The notes beneath the pieces were generated by a model. The model searched no databases and was not told the DNA's origin. It was given only the letters and a program-made list of their open reading frames with translations. Positions 53,826-62,377 of a DNA stretch of 64,000 bases are shown here, piece by piece. The stretch is from DASSFZ01 sp035283185 (GTDB taxonomy: Bacteria > Chloroflexota > Anaerolineae > Fen-1058), in NCBI GenBank assembly GCA_035283185.1, contig DATEUJ010000053.1, positions 124,001 to 188,000 on the forward strand, given 5' to 3'. The position numbers were made by a program, and so were the translations under genes. Each line of letters begins with the position of its first letter. Within the stretch, counting starts at the first letter, position 1.

Positions 53826-53914
53826 GCTTAAACGCGGGCCCAAAGTCGCTCGCCACATACTGTGTACCTTGAGGGGTGCTCAACTGCGCACAGCGCAGTG
53901 AGCGCCCCTTTTTT
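53826..53914 (+). ncRNA. Candidate small RNA of about 90 bases, or attenuator leader
   Basis: It would start just behind the promoter at 53793 and end in the terminator at 53873. It has no good reading frame. It could be an independent small RNA or the leader of the SAF-domain gene at 53995, whose transcription would then depend on read-through. Not similar to a known RNA family that I can recall. Confidence 0.35.
53873..53914 (+). terminator. Strong Rho-independent terminator
   Basis: Stem GGGGTGCTCAACTGCGC / GCGCAGTGAGCGCCCC with one bulge and a three-base loop, followed by six T. Confidence 0.85.
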
Positions 53915-53994
53915 GCTTGCACTTGGGCGCAAGCACAAGTGTTTCTCGGGTGCAGCCGGATACGCAAACAACAAACTGGAGGAAAAGAGGCAAC

Positions 53995-54521
53995 ATGAAG
54001 AGATGGATCACCGTCATCATCCTGGCCGGCCTGACCGGAATCCTGATGCTGGGATTCCTGAGCGGGCTGGCCAACCGGGTCGAGGTTGTCGTCGCTACGC
54101 ACTCGCTGGCCGTGGGCCAGACGATTACCGAAGCCGACGTCGAGCTTCGGCCGATTCACGCCAGCGCTGTGCACGACGACGCGCTCACGACGTTCGAAGA
54201 CGTGATCGGCAAGCGTCTCGGCCAGGCGCGCCTGGGCGGCGACCAGATCACCCAGGCCGCCCTCGTCGGCGCGGACAATCGGTCGTCTTCTATCGAGATC
54301 CGAGCAAGGCATGGTCGCCGCCGGACGCCAACCCCGAGCAACTGGCGCTCAGGCTGGGTATGGAGGGCTGGGAGCTTGTTTCGGTCCTCTCGTACGAGAG
54401 GACGGGGATCGGCAGCGGGCCGGAGGTGCATTGGTACTTCAAGCGGCCCCTCGGCAGCAACGGGCACGTGGCTGCGCCAAACGGAAACGGCGCGCGAAAC
54501 GGAGCTGCGAATGGCCGTTGA
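53995..54521 (+). pseudogene. SAF-domain (CpaB-like) protein with frameshift into a DUF4177-like end
   Basis: From the ATG at 53995 (GGAGGAAAAGAGG upstream) a membrane segment (WITVIILAGLTGILMLGFLS) is followed by a SAF domain (VVVATHSLAVGQTITEADVE ... IGKRLGQARLGGDQITQAAL). SAF domains occur in CpaB of Flp pili and in antifreeze-like proteins. After about 54275 this frame turns into Arg/Ser-rich nonsense, while the frame shifted by two bases gives a sensible protein: VVFYRDPSKAWSPPDANPEQ, then MEGWELVSVLSYERTG and VHWYFKRPLGSN, which resembles the end of DUF4177 proteins. Most likely one gene of about 175 codons with a one- or two-base indel near 54270-54290, real or from assembly. The function is unknown. 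Confidence 0.55.
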
Positions 54522-54599
54522 TGGACTCGTAGTGACATTCCGCACGGCATAGATCGGGATATTTGCCACTGTGCGCCGCGTGGCGCGTAGGTTATAGTC

Positions 54600-54629
54600 A
54601 AGTCGGACATCGCCTGATGTCCGACTTTT
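54600..54629 (+). terminator. Rho-independent terminator upstream of the NuoEF-like gene
   Basis: AAGTCGGACAT-cgcctg-ATGTCCGACTTTT. Ends transcription from the SAF-domain gene; 31 bases before the next start. Confidence 0.7.
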
Positions 54630-54660
54630 CTGTTCTGCCGGCCACACGGGGGAGTGCATT

Positions 54661-56394
54661 ATGCCATCGCGGCCCTCTCGCAAGCAGCAGCACGATCCGG
54701 TCGTCGAATCGGCTATCGCGCGGCACGGCGCAGCCGCCGAAGCCACCGTATCGATCCTGCAGGCGGTTCAGGACGAGGCCGGATACCTGAAGCCGGACGC
54801 CATCGGCGCCGTGGCCGACGCGCTGCGGGCGCCCGACGCGCAGGTGTATGGGGTTGCCTCGTTCTATTCGATGTTCTCGACTCAGCCGCGTCCGAAGAGC
54901 ATCATCCGCGTGTGCGACGGCCCGGTGTGCGCGCTGTGCGGGAGCCGGGCGGCGCGCGCGGCGATTGAGGCCGCTATCCCAAACGGCGAATGGACGGTCG
55001 AGCGCTCGAGCTGCCTGGGCTTGTGCGACCGCGCTCCGGCGGCGCTGGTCGGCGTCGAACCGTGCGGCCCCATCGCGCCCGCTCGATCAGGCGACATTCC
55101 CGGTGGCTGGCGCGGCGGAGTGCCGTCGTACGCCGAACCGCTTCCGGGTGAAGTGCGCGTGACGATGGCGCGCCTTGGCCGGATCGACCCCGATTCGATC
55201 GACGGCGCACTCGACGGCGGCGCGTACGGGGCATTGAAGAAGGCCCTGAACGGCCCGCCGGCGGACGTGTTGAAGGCCGTCGACGAGTCCGGGCTGCGCG
55301 GGCGCGGCGGCGCAGGCTTCCCGACCGGTCGCAAGTGGCAGATCGTCGCGGCGAGTGACGCGACGCGCGGCGAGAAGGTCGTCGTGTGCAACTTCGACGA
55401 GTCCGAGCCGGGCGCGTTCAAGGATCGCGTCGTCGGCGAGAGTGATCCGCACCTGCTGCTCGAAGGCATGGCGCTGGCGGGCTACGCCGTCGGCGCGGGT
55501 GAAGGATTCATCTACATCCGCGGCGAGTACGAGTGGATCGCGCGGCGACTGGAGCGCGCGATCGCGCAAGCGGAGGAGCGTGGCTGGCTCGGCAAGAACA
55601 TTCAGGGCAGCGGCTTTTCGTTCAAAGTGCACGTGCATCGCGGCGCAGGGGCGTACATCTGCGGCGAGGAAACGGCGCTCTTGGAATCACTCGAAGGCAG
55701 GCGCGGTGTGCCGCGCATCCGCCCGCCGTTCCCGGCGACGCACGGGTATCACGGCAAGCCGACCGTCCTTGACAACGTCGAGACGCTGTGCAGCGTCCCG
55801 CCCATCGTCGAGCGCGGCGCGGCGTGGTATCGATCGATGGGTACCGAGAACAGCGCCGGCGTCAAGGTCTTCACGCTGATGGGACACGTGAATCGAACCG
55901 GCGCATTCGAAGCGCCGTTCGGCGTCACGCTGCGCCAGATCGTCGATCAGTTCGGCGGCGGGATGCGGCCCGGATCGAGATTCAAGATGGCGCTGACCGG
56001 AGGCGCAGCCGGGACGATCGTCGACGCGTCTCTGTTCGACGTGCCGTTAGATTACGCATCGAGCCGGCAGGGTATTTCGCTTGGCGCAGGCGTGATGCTG
56101 GTTCTGGATGAGTCGGTCTCGGCAGTCGAGCTGCTCCGCTCGATCCTGCACTTCTTTGAAGCCGAGTCGTGCGGCAAGTGCACCCCGTGCCGCGAAGGGA
56201 CGCGCGAGGCCCGCATCGTCGTCGATCACGTTGCACGCAGGCAGGGGCGCGCCGGCGACGTCGACGAGCTCAAGCGGCTGGCGCGCATGATGAACGTGGC
56301 GTCGTTCTGCGGGTTGGGCCAATCTGCTGCCTGGCCGATCGAGAGCGCGTTGAAGCATTTCGGAAATGAGTTTCAGACGAAGGACAATGACTAA
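54661..56394 (+). CDS. fdhB: NAD-dependent formate dehydrogenase electron-transfer subunit (NuoE-NuoF fusion)
   Basis: 577 residues; the ATG has GGGGGAG six bases upstream. Residues 1-150 are NuoE-like with the thioredoxin-fold [2Fe-2S] cysteines in CDGPVCALCG and SSCLGLCDRAP. The NuoF-like part (about 180-570) has SGLRGRGGAGFPTGRKW for NAD(H), CNFDESEPGAFKDR, CGEETALLESLEG and RPPFPA for FMN, and the [4Fe-4S] motif C504GKC507TPC510 with Cys550 in SFCGLGQ. This arrangement, in front of a molybdopterin formate dehydrogenase gene, is that of soluble FDHs where electrons from formate reduce NAD. The symbol is by analogy. A minus-strand gene lies between it and the catalytic subunit gene. Confidence 0.9.
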   Translation: MPSRPSRKQQHDPVVESAIARHGAAAEATVSILQAVQDEAGYLKPDAIGAVADALRAPDAQVYGVASFYSMFSTQPRPKSIIRVCDGPVCALCGSRAARAAIEAAIPNGEWTVERSSCLGLCDRAPAALVGVEPCGPIAPARSGDIPGGWRGGVPSYAEPLPGEVRVTMARLGRIDPDSIDGALDGGAYGALKKALNGPPADVLKAVDESGLRGRGGAGFPTGRKWQIVAASDATRGEKVVVCNFDESEPGAFKDRVVGESDPHLLLEGMALAGYAVGAGEGFIYIRGEYEWIARRLERAIAQAEERGWLGKNIQGSGFSFKVHVHRGAGAYICGEETALLESLEGRRGVPRIRPPFPATHGYHGKPTVLDNVETLCSVPPIVERGAAWYRSMGTENSAGVKVFTLMGHVNRTGAFEAPFGVTLRQIVDQFGGGMRPGSRFKMALTGGAAGTIVDASLFDVPLDYASSRQGISLGAGVMLVLDESVSAVELLRSILHFFEAESCGKCTPCREGTREARIVVDHVARRQGRAGDVDELKRLARMMNVASFCGLGQSAAWPIESALKHFGNEFQTKDND

Positions 56395-56452
56395 CGACGG
56401 CAGCTCTAAAGAGACACCGCGTTTCATTGAACCGGTGTTTCTGGATCGTGCT

Positions 56453-56746
56453 TCAGGCCGCGAGCGGGGAGGTTACGATACGAGGCTCCCACTCGATTTG
56501 CTGAACGACGCGCACGTGTTGCTGCATCTCGATGTAAACCAGCGGGCCGGCTTCGGGATGAGACAACGCGCGGGCGCGCTCGATGCTGGCGCGGTTAAAC
56601 TCTGGATCATCTGGATCGAGAAAAACCAGCACAGCTTTGTCAGGAATGTCGTCCAGGATCTCGGGCTGGTTGAATACGTGTCGATGAAATTGCTCGGTCA
56701 GTTCAAAAACCTTATCGCTGACCCGTTGCAGTGTTACTTCTTCCAT
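56453..56746 (-). CDS. DUF5647-like small protein
   Basis: 97 residues on the minus strand, start ATG at 56746 with AAAGG eight bases upstream. MEEVTLQRVSDKVFELTEQF, then NQPEILDDIPDKAVLVFLDP, DDPEFNRASIERARALSHPE and GPLVYIEM resemble the DUF5647 family (a helix, a strand with a VFLxxxDPEFN motif, then VxxV). Such proteins often sit near toxin-antitoxin-type or nucleotidyltransferase genes, with no known role. It is transcribed against the two formate dehydrogenase genes that flank it, so it interrupts what should be one operon. Confidence 0.65.
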   Translation of the reverse strand: MEEVTLQRVSDKVFELTEQFHRHVFNQPEILDDIPDKAVLVFLDPDDPEFNRASIERARALSHPEAGPLVYIEMQQHVRVVQQIEWEPRIVTSPLAA

Positions 56747-56825
56747 CGCAGGAACCTTTCGATGTAGAGATGAAGATGCTATCACATCCTAAGTGCCGTG
56801 TCAAAGCGTGGGTAAGGAGCAGAGT

Positions 56826-59744
56826 ATGGCAATCGAGCTGATAATTGACGGGACACCATATGAGGCCCGAGAAGGCCAGACGGTTCTGGAAGTTGCGCGC
56901 GACCACGGCATCACCATACCGACGCTGTGCTATCACAAAGACCTGTCGCCATCCGGAAACTGCCGGCTATGCCTGGTCGAAGTCGAAGGCGTGCGCGGCC
57001 AGTTGGCCGGCTGCACGCTGGCGGCGAGCGATGGCATGATCGTGCACACGGAGACGTCCGCGCTTGCCGAGTCACGGAAGTTTGTGCTGGACATGCTCCT
57101 GCGCCGGTACGTCGAAACGAGGAATCCCACCGACGCGACCCGCGATTCCGAGCTGTTGTACTGGGCCGCGCGTTACGGCGTGACCGCGCCCGATCCGCCG
57201 CCCGCACCGCGCTATATCCCTGATAGCGATCCCAACCCGTTCGTCCGCGTCGATCTTAACAAGTGTATCCTGTGCACGCGCTGCGTGCGCGCCTGCGCCG
57301 AGATCCAGGGGCGCTTCGTGTGGGACGTGGGGTATCGCGGCGACGACGCGAAGATCATCGCCGGGTTGGATTCGACGATGCTCGACGGCCGCTGCGAGTC
57401 GTGCGGTTTGTGCGCCGAGGTGTGCCCGACCGGCGCGCTGGATCACAAGATGTCGTACGGGCTGGGGAAGCCGGATAGGATCGTCACGACGACCTGCACG
57501 TATTGCGGCGTCGGCTGTCAGATCGAACTGAACGTCAAGGACGGCAAGATCATTCGCGTGACCTCTAGCCCCGATGCGCCGGTCAACGGCATCGCCTTGT
57601 GTGTAAAAGGGCGATACGGCTACGATTTCGTGCATCATCCCGATCGATTGAGGAGACCGCGCGTCAGAAAGTACCTGTTGTCGGGAGAGCCGAAGCCAAA
57701 GTCCGAGATCCAAAATCCAAAATCCAAAGCCCAAAATTCAAAGCCCAAGCCCCAAAATCCAAACTGGGAGTGGGTCGAAGTCGATTGGGAGACGGCGCTG
57801 AGCATCACGGCGCGGAAGCTGCGCGACACGCGCGACCGGGACGGCGCGGACAGCATCGGCGTGCTGGCTTCAGCCAAGTGCACCAACGAAGAAAACTACC
57901 TGATGAACAAGTTTGCCCGGCAGGTGATCGGGACGAACAACATCGACCACTGCGCCCGGCTCTGACACAGCAGCACGGTGGCCGGTCTGGCCGCCTCCTA
58001 CGGCTCGGGCGCGATGACGAACTCGATGGACGACATCGCCGGCCACGCGCAGGCCATGCTCATCATCGGTTCGAATACGACGGAGCAGCACCCGGTCTTC
58101 GGCGCGAACATTCGCCAGGCGGTGCTGCGCCGCAAAGTGAAGCTGGTCGTCGCCGATCCGCGCAAGATCGACATCGCGGAGTTCGCCGCGCTGCACCTGC
58201 GGCACCGGCCCGGCACCGACGTGGCGCTGCTCAACGGCTTGATGCACATCATTCTGGAGAAGGGCTGGGAGGACAAGACGTTCATCGCCGAGCGCACCGA
58301 AGGATTCGAGGAGTTCAAGGCGACGGTCATGCAGTACCCGCCCGAGAAGGCGGCGGAGATCACGCGCGTGCCGGTCGAGCAGTTGATCCAGGCCGCCGAA
58401 ATCCTGGCGACGAACAAGCCGATGGCCGTGATGTGGGCGATGGGCATCACGCAGCACATCGTCGGCGTGCGCAATGTCATGGCCCTGGCGAACTTGCAGA
58501 TGCTCTTGGGCAACATCGGCGTGCCGGGCGGCGGCGTCAACCCGCTGCGTGGACAGAACAACGTGCAGGGCGCGTGCGACATGGGCGCGCTGCCGAACGT
58601 CTACCCCGGCTATCAGTCTGTGACAGACCCGAAGGTGCGTCAGAAGTTCGCGGCGGCATGGGGACTGGCGAAGGATGAAGGCGGAACCCCCGCTGCGCGA
58701 GGGCAGGTGATGAAGGATGAAGACTTCATCCCTCATCCTTCATCCTTCATCCTTGCTGATAAAGTGGGCATGACCGTCACGGAAATGATTCCGGGCATTC
58801 TCGAAGGCAAGGTGAAGGCGCTGTATATCCTCGGCGAAGACCCGGTGATGAGCGATCCGAACAGTCGCCACGTCCGTCACTGTCTCGAGGCGTGTAACTT
58901 CGTCGTCTTGCAGGAGATATTCCCCTCGGAGACGTCGCACTATGCCGACGTGCTGCTGCCCGGCGCGAGCTTCGCGGAAAAGAACGGCACGTTCACCAAC
59001 ACCGAGCGGCGGGTGCAGATGTGCCGCAAGGCGATCGACCCGCCCGGCGAGGCGCGCGAAGACTGGCGCATCACGGCCGATCTGGCCGAGCGTATTCTCG
59101 CCGAGGGCGATCGCAGGCCGCAAGCAGGGCCACACGCCGGCTGGAAATATGCCGGCCCGTCCGACATCATGGCCGAGATCAACGCCCTCACGCCGAGTTA
59201 TGCGGGCGTGACGCACGAACGGCTGGAGCGCGGCGAACGCCTGCAGTGGCCGGTGAGGGAGGCATCTCCAGATGCCGACCATCCCGGCACACCGATCCTG
59301 CACGTCGGCCAGTTCACGCGCGGCAAGGGTAAGTTCACGCCGATCGATCACGTTCCGCCTGCCGAAATGCCGGACGACGAGTACCCGATGCTGCTCAGCA
59401 CAGGGCGCGTGCTGTATCACTGGCACGGTGGCGAGATGACCCGGCGCGCACAGGGTCTGATGGCGATCTACGGCCGGCCGCTCGTCGAGATCAGCCCGGA
59501 TGACGCCGAGCGGCTCGGGCTGAATGGAAACAAGCGTGTGCGCGTCCGCTCGCGGCGTGGGAGCATCGAGGCGGAAGCCTGGGTGACGGAGCGCGTGCCG
59601 CCGGGCATGATCTACGCCAACTTCCACTTCCCGGAAGCTTCGGCAAACGAGTTGACGCACGCGGCGCTCGATCCGGTGGCGAAGATCCCGGAATACAAGA
59701 TCTGCGCGGTAGTGGTAGAGGCCATAGTAGGCGGTGAACAGTGA
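56826..59744 (+). CDS. fdhA: Selenocysteine-containing molybdopterin formate dehydrogenase, catalytic subunit (UGA read at 57963)
   Basis: About 972 residues if the in-frame TGA at 57963-57965 is read as selenocysteine (residue 380). The context NNIDHCARL-U-HSSTVAGLA matches the active site of formate dehydrogenases (CARVUHGPSVAGL in E. coli FdhF), and both parts are in the same frame. Order: [2Fe-2S] domain with Cys35, 46, 49, 63; two [4Fe-4S] clusters (CILCTRCVRAC, CESCGLCAEVC); the Mo-domain cluster (CTYCGVGC ... CVKGR); U380; molybdopterin-binding regions (GANIRQAVLRR, LLGNIGVPGGGVNPLRGQNN); and the C-terminal domain. Oxidises formate to CO2 or the reverse. The start ATG has AAGGAG six bases upstream. 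Two repeat-derived inserts (57691-57765, 58671-58755) lie in loops. Requires SelABCD, which are outside the window. Confidence 0.9.
57691..57765 (+). repeat. In-frame ccaaaatccaaa repeat inside fdhA
   Basis: Six or seven variants of aaaatccaaagccc encode a Lys/Pro/Asn/Gln-rich stretch (KSEIQNPKSKAQNSKPKPQN) upstream of the active site. Confidence 0.75.
57963..57995 (+). promoter_or_regulatory. Bacterial SECIS element
   Basis: UGA, then 18 bases, then the loop GGTCT (57984-57988) closed by GGTGGCC (57977-57983) and GGCCGCC (57989-57995). In E. coli fdhF the loop is also GGUCU and also stands 18 bases after the UGA; this loop is the SelB contact. Confidence 0.85.
58671..58755 (+). repeat. In-frame aaggatgaag/cttcatcctt inverted repeat inside fdhA
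   Basis: aaggatgaag at the left (58671) and cttcatccctcatccttcat to 58755 can pair. Encodes KDEGGTPAARGQ and EDFIPHPSSFILAD, not present in related enzymes by my reading. Confidence 0.7.
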
Positions 59745-59885
59745 TCAGTAATCAGTGAGCAGTAAGCAGTGAGCAGTAGGCAGTGAGCAGTGGGCAGTAA
59801 GTTGCTGTACAATTCCGATGCTCATCCACCACTGATTACCGAACAACCGATGACTGATCACTGATCACTGATAACTGATCACTTG
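59745..59885 (+). repeat. Intergenic TGATCAGT / gcagtgagcagta repeat
   Basis: Tandem cagtgagcagtaagcagtg units (59756-59800) between two TGATCAGT-family arms in opposite orientation. Confidence 0.8.
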
Positions 59886-61573
59886 TTATGGGAGTTCAAC
59901 ATGTACCGTAACATCATCGTTCCACTGGACGGCTCCGAAACGGCGGAGCAGGTCGTGCCGTACGTCCGAGACCTGGTTGACGAGTCTGTGATCGGCACGC
60001 CCTCAACAGCCGCCCCGCCCGACAGATCAACCTTTATCGCCACAGTAACCGACTTGTCCGCCGCTACGTCGGCCCGCTCAACCCAGGCCCGCACGATGCG
60101 CCGCTTGGCCTCGAAGATGCGCTGTGTCTGTTCCGGCGTCTCAGGCTCCCGCTGGATTGCGTCCGCGCCTGCTAGTATCTCCTGCCGCCTCTGCTCGGCA
60201 GCCGCCTTGATCTGCTCGGCCTGGTTGCCGGTCGCCAGTTGCGCCTTTGACAACTCAGCCTTGAGACTGGCATCCTGCCAGTCCAGCGCCGCAATCTGTG
60301 TTGCCAGATCGTTCTCACTGATAAGCCCCTGACGCGCCCAGGTGATAACCCGTTGCCGCTCAAAGTCTAGCTTCTCCAGTTCCTTGACCAGCCGATCAAC
60401 CTCGCCCGTCGCGTCGGCCTGCTCTGCCTGTAACTCGGCTATCCGCTCGTCAATGCGCCGCTCCAACTCTCCAGGCGTCGAAATGAGTTCCCACACTTTG
60501 CGCCATAGCTCGTCGTCAATCTTGTCCATCTTGACGTACTTGGCGCAGCCGTCCACTTTGTAGCCCCGCTGCTCGTTCAGGCATCCGTAGAATAGCCAAC
60601 TGTGGCCGCGTGCCTTCCTCGTCCTGACGCCCATGCGCCGCCCGCACGCCTCACAGTGAACCAGGCCGGCCCCCAAGCTTTGCGCCTTAAGGTTGCCCGC
60701 GCGATATGCCTTGAATGCCGCTCGACGTTGCTTCACGTGCGCTTCGACGCCCGGATCGGTGATTGGCTCTATGGGTAGCTCGTATATCTCGCCGTCCCAT
60801 GTCATGCGAAACACCGGATCACTATAGTCGCGCCGTAGGATACGCTGAATGAATTCAGTACGCCAGCCGAAGCGCCCGCCCTTCTTCAATGGCGCGCCGC
60901 TGCCGTTAAGCCGCCTGCGAATCTCCCCCACTGAAACGTCATCGGCGTACCACGTCTTGATGTTCCTGACGGCTTCGGCTTCGTCGGGCACGGTCTGCCA
61001 AACGCCATCCTCGTAGTGATAGCCGTACCGCTCATTCACGTGCCACATCCTGCCCTTTTCCAACCGGCCTTCGACACCCATCACGAAACGATCATGTTTG
61101 GCGTCAAGCTCCTGTCGCGCCGCCCACGCCTTAACCGGTGCCATCTTCTTGTCGAATACCTCCATGACTAACTCGACATCCACGCCGGTTTCCTCAACGC
61201 ACTCCAGCACGTCCAGCATCGGGCGATAGCCGCGATATAGCCTGTCCTCACGCCATGCCATGATAACGTCAATCTCGCCGACCCGCGCCGCCGCCAGCAT
61301 CGCGCGCAGCCCTGGGCGGTCGGCCCGCGTCCCGCTCGGCTCGACCAGCTTACGGCCTATGCGGTATTTTTCTGTATCGCGGTAGACCTCGACCACGGGA
61401 TAACCTTGCCGCTCGGCCAACTCCCGGCACTTCTGTTCTTGCTTGACGGGTGACGTTTTGATTTCTTCGTCGCCGCTTTCCGTCTTGCGCTTCGCTTGCC
61501 GCTCGGAACTCACGCGAACGTAGATGCCCGCACGCTTAATGGTGGTCTTGGGTTGCGTTTTGCGTTTCGTCAT
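59879..61573 (-). CDS. Large serine recombinase (integrase of the mobile element)
   Basis: 564 residues. The resolvase domain has AGIYVRVSSERQ with the likely catalytic Ser22, and DVIMAWREDRLYRGYR. A recombinase domain (GYHYEDGVWQTVPDEAEAVR, RRLNGSGAPLKKGGRFGWRT) and a zinc ribbon (CEACGRRMGVRT ... GC ... GC) follow, then a long coiled coil (about 400-500). It inserts and excises circular DNA by cutting two short attachment sites. The last 36 or so residues (from TDSSTRSRTYG to the stop at 59879) are encoded by the opposite strand of the usp fragment, so the stop codon comes from host DNA and the C-terminus would change on excision. Start ATG at 61573; sits at the element's end, as usual. Confidence 0.9.
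   Translation of the reverse strand: MTKRKTQPKTTIKRAGIYVRVSSERQAKRKTESGDEEIKTSPVKQEQKCRELAERQGYPVVEVYRDTEKYRIGRKLVEPSGTRADRPGLRAMLAAARVGEIDVIMAWREDRLYRGYRPMLDVLECVEETGVDVELVMEVFDKKMAPVKAWAARQELDAKHDRFVMGVEGRLEKGRMWHVNERYGYHYEDGVWQTVPDEAEAVRNIKTWYADDVSVGEIRRRLNGSGAPLKKGGRFGWRTEFIQRILRRDYSDPVFRMTWDGEIYELPIEPITDPGVEAHVKQRRAAFKAYRAGNLKAQSLGAGLVHCEACGRRMGVRTRKARGHSWLFYGCLNEQRGYKVDGCAKYVKMDKIDDELWRKVWELISTPGELERRIDERIAELQAEQADATGEVDRLVKELEKLDFERQRVITWARQGLISENDLATQIAALDWQDASLKAELSKAQLATGNQAEQIKAAAEQRRQEILAGADAIQREPETPEQTQRIFEAKRRIVRAWVERADVAADKSVTVAIKVDLSGGAAVEGVPITDSSTRSRTYGTTCSAVSEPSSGTMMLRYMLNSHNK
59901..59990 (+). pseudogene. 5' fragment of a universal stress protein (UspA) gene cut by a mobile element
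   Basis: MYRNIIVPLDGSETAEQVVP followed by YVRDLVDE is the start of a UspA-fold protein. After about residue 28 the homology stops and the frame continues as the opposite strand of a serine recombinase gene. The rest of the gene should lie at the far end of the inserted element, beyond the window. Confidence 0.75.
59975..60005. other. Likely attachment-site junction (one element end)
   Basis: Here the usp homology (plus strand) ends and the recombinase-specific sequence begins. The exact core cannot be set without the other end of the element. Confidence 0.5.
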
Positions 61574-61600
61574 GTCGCTTGCTCCCTTCTATGCTCACCC

Positions 61601-61647
61601 GCTCACCACTGGTCATCGGTGCGCGCACCGATGACCAGGGCGTGAGC
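61601..61647. repeat. 30-bp perfect palindrome with outer stem, upstream of the recombinase gene
   Basis: CTGGTCATCGGTGCG/CGCACCGATGACCAG (61609-61638) is perfectly symmetric, and an outer GCTCAC/GTGAGC pair extends it. No T-run. Possible operator, recombinase site or replication/transfer site. Confidence 0.75.
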
Positions 61648-61650
61648 AGG

Positions 61651-61983
61651 TCAGCCCTCTTTCGGCGCGTCGGCTAGGATTTGCGCCAGCGTCTTGTCGA
61701 ATTGCGGCCTGCCTTTTTCGCTCTCGACCACGTTAAAGATCGTCAGCTTCGAGTGGCGCTTGTCCTCGTTGCCGGGACGCACAAAACCATACTTCCCATC
61801 GTGCCAGCCGACCGCCGCATCGACGACCCGCCCCGGCAGATGGCCCAGCACCAGGTTTTTATGCGTGACGACGATCATCAGATGCGGCGCGTCGGCGGCA
61901 TAGTAGCGCCGTGTTTCGTCTTTCAAGGCGACGAGGTTCGCCAGGCCGAATCGACGGGCGGCTGCGTCAATCTTGATCAGCAT
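61651..61983 (-). CDS. Hypothetical protein of the mobile element
   Basis: 110 residues from the ATG at 61983 (AAGGA eight bases upstream); the ATG at 61992 abuts the site. MLIKIDAAARRFGLANLVAL, then DAPHLMIVVTHKNLVLGHLP and a Lys-rich end. No membrane segment and no recognised domain. It overlaps the gene upstream by 17 bases, so they are co-translated. Confidence 0.6.
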   Translation of the reverse strand: MLIKIDAAARRFGLANLVALKDETRRYYAADAPHLMIVVTHKNLVLGHLPGRVVDAAVGWHDGKYGFVRPGNEDKRHSKLTIFNVVESEKGRPQFDKTLAQILADAPKEG

Positions 61984-62353
61984 TCGCGTCATCCTTGTGG
62001 ATTGCCTCGTCGAGCGTCAATGGGCGACCGTAGCCGGCTTCGTGCCCCAACGCCTCGAAGCGCCCGCCGACCTGGAGATCCGCCTCGGTGACTTCGTGCA
62101 GGCTGTACGAGATCGGCTCACCTTGCCAGCGTGACCAGTCCTCGACATGGACGATCAGCCGCCCGGCCTCTGTGCGGTACAGCGTTTCGTTCACGCCGCG
62201 CGTGTCGGTGATCCCGCCGCGCTTGTCGTCGTAGCCGTACTCCGTGCGGCTCGCCACTTCGACGCCTTCAAATTTCACCTCACGGCGATTGTCCTGCGTC
62301 GCGCCGCCGCTCGCCGTCACGACACTGCCAACTTGTACGGTGATCTCTGCCAT
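61967..62353 (-). CDS. Hypothetical protein of the mobile element
   Basis: 128 residues; AAAGGAGCGGGAG stands just before the ATG. Starts MAEITVQVGSVVTASGGATQ, contains VEDWSRWQGEPISYSLHEVT and ends in IHKDDANADQD. Soluble, beta-rich by hydrophobic pattern; not recognised. Second of a compact minus-strand set that runs from the window edge to the recombinase. Confidence 0.6.
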   Translation of the reverse strand: MAEITVQVGSVVTASGGATQDNRREVKFEGVEVASRTEYGYDDKRGGITDTRGVNETLYRTEAGRLIVHVEDWSRWQGEPISYSLHEVTEADLQVGGRFEALGHEAGYGRPLTLDEAIHKDDANADQD

Positions 62354-62377
62354 GTCTCCCGCTCCTTTCGTGTTGTG

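Noticed and set aside
57963..57965. Stop codon ending a truncated FdhA
   Set aside because: The frame continues with full homology, the position is the known Sec site and a SECIS hairpin follows.
59745..59885. CRISPR array
   Set aside because: Units are degenerate, 6-12 bases long, with no unique spacers and no cas genes. The same holds for 3308, 7844, 11719 and 40660.
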